Under the pieces are notes generated by a model that was given only the letters and a program-made list of their open reading frames with translations, was not told the DNA's origin and made no database searches. This document shows, piece after piece, positions 18,051-21,808 of a stretch of DNA of 21,808 nucleotides. The stretch is from Elysia marginata (Eukaryota > Mollusca > Gastropoda > Plakobranchidae), in the NCBI GenBank assembly GCA_019649035.1, contig BMAT01000238.1, positions 202,851-224,658 on the forward strand, given 5' to 3'. Made by a program: the position numbers and the translations under genes. Position 1 is the stretch's first letter. Every line of letters begins with the position of its first letter.

Positions 18051-18714
18051 GTTAAAGTAACAAAGAAAAATGAACCAACAACAGCTACAATAAAACTGTA
18101 GGCAAAGTTAATGGGCTATGAAGATAGCCTTTTAGTCCAATTTTCCCATTTCTCTCGGCATTTAACTTGAAAAAAAAGTCACAGGTTTGCTGCCCGGTGA
18201 AGTAAGAAGGCTCTTTCGCATACATGTCTATGTTAAATCGGGCTCTTTCTACCTGGGTTGTGAATTTCACGTGCCAACATGAGGCTGGCAGTCAGGCATC
18301 ACGGTCTAACGCACACGCGCCAAGCCCGTGAACCATGGAAACGAAAGGAAAAAGTAACAGGAACTGATTTTGCTCATGTGCGATGGGTCTTGCTCCCGTT
18401 AATGTATAAATCTGAAGTAGCTAGAAGGGGGCCTGCATGACTGTTCTGCATGCGACGTAAAGTCTGACTTTATACACCGTCTAGCTACTTCGCAACTAAG
18501 CTTACGTCAGACGTATGCTACTACAGTGTTGTGACTATGGCCCTAGATCTTAAAACTTAACTAAGTCAGCAAGGAAGTGGTTTGTGTGCATGTTACAATT
18601 TTAACCCCAATTTAACAAAAGCAGTGTTACCCTCAAGAAGAAGAAAGGTGAGATATGCTACCTCCGAAGCACTTGAGCCAAAGAGAGCTGTTAAATTGTT
18701 GTGACCATTTCAAA
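18051..18714. promoter_or_regulatory. Candidate PTPA upstream region and possible non-coding first exon
   Basis: Moderately CpG-containing sequence at 18263-18350. It is followed by an inverted repeat (GAAGTAGCTAGA at 18414-18425, complement at 18480-18491), a TATAAAT at about 18405, and on the plus strand a good donor AAGAAAG|GTGAGA at 18648. If the donor is used, the 5' leader would be spliced to the acceptor TTCTTTTTCAG at 19291, with the inverted-repeat element in the intron. This is inference without transcript data. Confidence 0.3.
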
Positions 18715-19187
18715 ATATATGTGCCTGTGACAAAAGGTCGTGTGACGTGTCGCGAGTGATGTCATGTCAGGCTTTGGGGCTAAATAAAATTTTTCAGAAC
18801 TAAAACTATGTCAAATAATCTTGCTTGAAATATGTAAAGGGCTGAAAGCAACATTTTGAACACAAATAATTTTTACAGAACACAATATTGAGAGCACAAA
18901 ACCCATATTTTGCGAGTGATTCTGACATGAAAAAAGTCACACTTTTTGAGTCACTGGTGATTCTGAGATGAATTTCAAAAAGTGGGAACTTTGTACAGGT
19001 GATGCAAATCTTGAGATTATCTATATTACTTTAGTTTTAACATCAATAAATCCACTGCTTTCTGCTAGAACTATTATAATTAAATAGGACCTTTTCAAAA
19101 TTAATATGAAATGTTCACTGAGTAAAATAATTCTGCACCAAAAGTTGTCTTTTGCGCAAAACGACCTTTTGTCACAGCGACATATAT
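18715..19187. mobile_element. Non-autonomous DNA transposon (MITE-like), 473 bp with 27-bp terminal inverted repeats
   Basis: The ends 18715-18741 and 19161-19187 are inverted repeats with 25 of 27 matching; the shared core is CTGTGACAAAAGGTCGT. The two mismatches are an adjacent GC/CG swap. If the ATATATG at each edge is a target-site duplication instead of part of the repeat, the inverted repeat starts about 7 bp further in. The interior is AT-rich, carries GTGATTCTGA-type short repeats and no transposase ORF. The superfamily is unresolved: a 7-8 bp duplication would suggest hAT-like, a TA duplication Tc1/mariner-like. Confidence 0.75.
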
Positions 19188-19291
19188 GAACTTAACAATT
19201 TTAATGGACTTGTAAGAAGTTGTGCCTACAAAGAATTAAAAATTTTGTGGATCAGTACCTGCAGTTTTTACATTTCACAATTCTTTTTCAG

Positions 19292-19382
19292 GTTGAAATT
19301 AATGCTTGATGAGAACAAACCATTGTATTTAATCTGCTGAGGTGCAGGATTCTGACACTGAACTTGAAGAGAAAGCATCACC
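19292..19382 (+). other. PTPA: Candidate PTPA 5' untranslated exon segment
   Basis: A pyrimidine-rich acceptor (CAATTCTTTTTCAG) ends at 19291 and the region leads without obstacle to the start codon in a strong context (CATCACCATGG). Whether transcription starts here or a spliced leader joins here cannot be decided from sequence. Confidence 0.35.
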
Positions 19383-19401
19383 ATGGATACCTCCTCTGAA
19401 A
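19383..19401 (+). CDS. PTPA: PTPA coding exon 1 (start codon, six codons plus one base)
   Basis: CACCATGG is a near-ideal start context. The exon reads MDTSSE and ends GAAA|GTATAC at phase 1, which is exactly what the next exon (starting CT, giving ACT Thr) needs. This phase match is the main reason for choosing this small exon. The donor is only moderate. Confidence 0.72.
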
Positions 19402-20987
19402 GTATACATTTCTCTTCCATTTATCTTTTTATTCTGTCAGTCTCCCTAAAACCTAAAGCCAAACACTATAATATGGTTTCCTACAGGCGAACCTGCCCAA
19501 GGTGACCATTTCAGTTCAGCAACAATTGTGGTTGTGAGGGACAAGTGGTTGCTTTGGGAACAAGCTTGACTGCTTGTAAAACTGTACCCTGGTAACTTAG
19601 AAGTTCGATGACCATAAAATTAAGGCAAATGCCTATCCAATGCAGGCATTATTTTAATGAATTGTTTAAAGCTTATGCTTTCAATTCAACACGGAGACAT
19701 TTCTATCTCATTACATTTACTGAATATTTCTAATCCAAGCTGTAGTAATCAAGATTTTAAAAGTGCATCTTTGACACCTCATTGACAGTTGTGATAAACT
19801 GCCGACCAGTTGTCTATGGCAGTGTCTAGAAAACTTAACCACCACCTTTACCTAGCTTTACACCCCCTAATATTAAATTAGAGAATGACAATTGAGTTAA
19901 GCAAGAGGTGTAAATCATTAAATGTGTGGATACCTGGTCTATTGTTTACATTCGGCCCTGCCTTGTTACCTCCTGTCAGTTTCACTCTGGCTACCCATTA
20001 GGTCGCAGCAGGTAACAGGTAAACACAAACATTTGAGGGGCAGGGAGGGAGGAGTATCATTGGCAGGTGGCTGATTGGTTGTCAGGTCAAGAGTGGCCGC
20101 GTTGCAGAGTTTTTTCTAAAGAGATTGTAAAGAATAGTGTCAGAGAAAAAGCTGCCCGCAGTCGCATCTATAGGTAAAGTGGTCGCATGGAAGATATATA
20201 TATATATATCAAAACATAGATAAAATGTAAGGGAGTCGTAAAAAAGGGGTCGATATAACAGGTGGTCACCTTATACAGGTGGTTGTTCAGGCAGGTTTGA
20301 TTGTAAATATTTCAATTTTCATCATTTTTTATGTACAAGAAAGTAAAAAAAAATGGCATTTTTTTCCTAACTGCGTTTACCTAAGCTGTTAAGCTTATAG
20401 GGGCTAATCAACCCTTTAGGCTCTAGTATGGTAGTGAGCTAACTTCCAAATAAGCGACTGTTTACCCTCAATACCTTAAAACCTAACCTTATTTTTTTTT
20501 TATAAATTTATTTATAGATTGATAAAATTATGTCTCACATTCTGTCTAAATGAGTTGAATGGCTTGGTTTTTGAGATATAAATTTTGATATTAAAATTAT
20601 GTGGATGTTCAGTCATTTTTTAAAATTTTATAATAGATATTGACACTAAAACCATTTCGAAACAGTTTTCATAGCTAATTCATGTTGAAATTTCGTGTAT
20701 TGTGTGTTTGATTGTCATTAATCTCTTTTTTTTTTTTCTGAAATTTCACAAATTCTGAACTGCCAGCTTCAAGCGTCTATAACTTCATACAGAAGCATGA
20801 TTGATGGCAGAGCTTTTCTGTTTGTGGTATTTGAAAGTAGGGAAAATAAGCTTTTCTGTGGTACCAATATCTGGCTACCTTCCAATTTTGACTGGTTGCA
20901 AAACATATTTTCCTATACAGATGACAGATGACTCATTCATAACCTGGCTTAACAATTTTATCTTGGAGATGTGAACCAGCCATAAAA

Positions 20988-21032
<45 letters not shown>

Positions 21033-21717
21033 CACTACTACTGCTACAATTTCTGCTACTATTGCTGCTGCTGCTGAATTATAACTTCTACTACTACTAA
21101 AACAAAGTTTTTTTTCTCTTTAAAATGTTCATCAGCTGGTTCTTTTGATGCGTCTACACACACATTCTTCAAGCCAGAGAAACAAATCAAATCACCGGAA
21201 GACATGGGGAAGTGGACAGGGTCTCAGGTTTGTGGCTAATACAGAATTGCAGCGCAGGTTTTAAATATCAACTGTTAAAATCAATTTCTGTTGAGCAAGG
21301 GTGTTGACTTTTTGGGAAGTAAAAATAAAATAACATATTGTTAAACATATAAGTGGAAAAGATAAAAGATCTTTTGTAAGATTTTCCACAAAAAAACACA
21401 AACAATCTATTTTTCATTTGATTTTCTCCTGAAAAAAAATAACAAGAAATAGTGGATGACACAATTAAAAGAATCAGTTTTTTAACTTTTATTTGGTTTA
21501 ATTTTATCTGAGCTCTAACTCTAAGAACAGTTTAAGAATTGTGAGGAAATTTATGTGTTTTTTTTTTAGTAAAATTAAGTACTTATTAGTGAAATTTTAA
21601 AGACTTTATCTGTTTTCATTTTCGTTGCAGGCATATTCCAATCTTGTGGGTTTCATTCTTACCCTGAATGAAGCTGTAAAGAATAAGAAAGTCGGTGATG
21701 AATACCCAGTTTCTGAG
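19383..21717 (+). CDS. PTPA: PTPA, serine/threonine-protein phosphatase 2A activator, first three coding exons (3' part off the window)
   Basis: The exons 19383-19401, 21136-21227 and 21631-21717 join in phase to 198 nt (66 codons). The protein begins MDTSSETGSFDAS, then has FFKPEKQIKSPEDMGKW and AYSNLVGFILTLNEAVKNKK up to YPVSE. This matches the recalled N-terminus of PTPA/PPP2R4 (DMGKWKRSQAY, GFILTLNEGVKGKK, Y-x-VSE). PTPA reactivates the PP2A catalytic subunit by helping load catalytic metals in an ATP-dependent way and has reported prolyl isomerase activity. The protein is cytosolic and nuclear. The ATP and PP2A contacts lie mostly in the part beyond the window. The donor at 21718 (GAG|GTAGGT) shows that the gene continues. 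Confidence 0.93.
19402..21135. other. PTPA intron 1, with repeats
   Basis: A 1734-bp intron. It holds a small imperfect inverted repeat (19962-19975 against 20006-20018), an (AT)n run at 20194-20209, two ACAGGTGGT units at 20258-20285 that look like a decayed minisatellite, and a trinucleotide microsatellite near its 3' end. No second gene is evident. Confidence 0.6.
20987..21100. repeat. (TAC)n/(CAC)n compound microsatellite
   Basis: About eleven perfect TAC units (20988-21020) pass into CAC units, then into interrupted CTACTGCTAC, GCTGCTGCTG and CTACTACTA. The array ends about 35 bp upstream of the exon 2 acceptor and is probably length-polymorphic. Confidence 0.9.
21136..21227 (+). CDS. 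PTPA: PTPA coding exon 2
   Basis: The acceptor is TGTTCATCAG|CT and the donor TCTCAG|GTTTGT (phase 0). It encodes GSFDASTHTFFKPEKQIKSP then EDMGKWTGSQ; the DMGKW motif and following SQ|AY junction are diagnostic of PTPA. Confidence 0.94.
21631..21717 (+). CDS. PTPA: PTPA coding exon 3
   Basis: Bounded by TTTTCGTTGCAG|GCA and TCTGAG|GTAGGT, phase 0 at both ends, 29 codons. It encodes AYSNLVGFILTLNEAVKNKK and VGDEYPVSE, the first conserved helices of the PTPA fold. The preceding intron (21228-21630) is AT-rich with nothing recognised in it; the last 91 bp of the window are intron 3. Confidence 0.95.
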
Positions 21718-21808
21718 GTAGGTGTAAGTTTTTAATTCTTGTTCTTACTTACCTTGACCCCACAAGCTCACTCTTTTCTGGGTTATATGCCTAAATATTT
21801 ATCTCCAC

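Noticed and set aside
18085-18269. Minus-strand 61-codon ORF with FFFKLNAERNGKIG
   Set aside because: It needs a GTG start and has no recognisable domain; the only useful signal is the donor near its start, which is described with the neighbouring ORF.

Overview
The window is animal nuclear DNA, most likely from a mollusc and probably a gastropod. The evidence is AT-rich sequence, intron-split genes with GT-AG boundaries, a eukaryotic tRNA gene, tRNA-derived SINE and LINE debris, and scattered AGATCTAGA-type motifs. The phylum is an inference from recalled sequence style; the two genes would fit any bilaterian.

Positions 54-9786 carry twelve coding exons, minus strand, of a Tudor domain-containing protein 5 (TDRD5) orthologue. 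The exon phases agree throughout and give 768 codons from the start ATG to the left edge; the C-terminus lies outside the window. The predicted protein has four LOTUS (OST-HTH) domains followed by one extended Tudor domain. TDRD5/Tejas proteins are germ-granule scaffolds of the piRNA pathway: LOTUS domains bind Vasa/DDX4 helicases or RNA, and Tudor domains bind methyl-arginine Piwi tails.

Positions 9787 to about 19290 are intergenic and repeat-rich. Left to right they hold: a dispersed repeat ending 11 bp from the TDRD5 start codon (a sister copy lies in a TDRD5 intron); SINE-like debris and a 45-bp tandem duplication; nested fold-back elements (12357-12777); a CpG-rich patch (13245-13400); a long purine-rich tract (13811-16091) interrupted by a SINE; a 5'-truncated LINE with its target-site duplication and (GAA)n tail (16092-16612); a tRNA-Ala(CGC) gene; an unassigned minus-strand ORF near 17.8-18.05 kb; and a 473-bp DNA-transposon-like element with 27-bp terminal inverted repeats (18715-19187).

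Positions 19383-21717 carry the first three coding exons, plus strand, of PTPA, the PP2A phosphatase activator. They give 66 codons with matching phases, and the gene continues off the right edge. TDRD5 and PTPA are therefore divergently transcribed, about 9.6 kb apart between start codons. No functional link is evident beyond adjacency.

The window contains no clearly novel multi-gene system. The points of most interest are the four-LOTUS TDRD5, the transposable elements lying against both gene starts, and the cleanly resolved LINE insertion.
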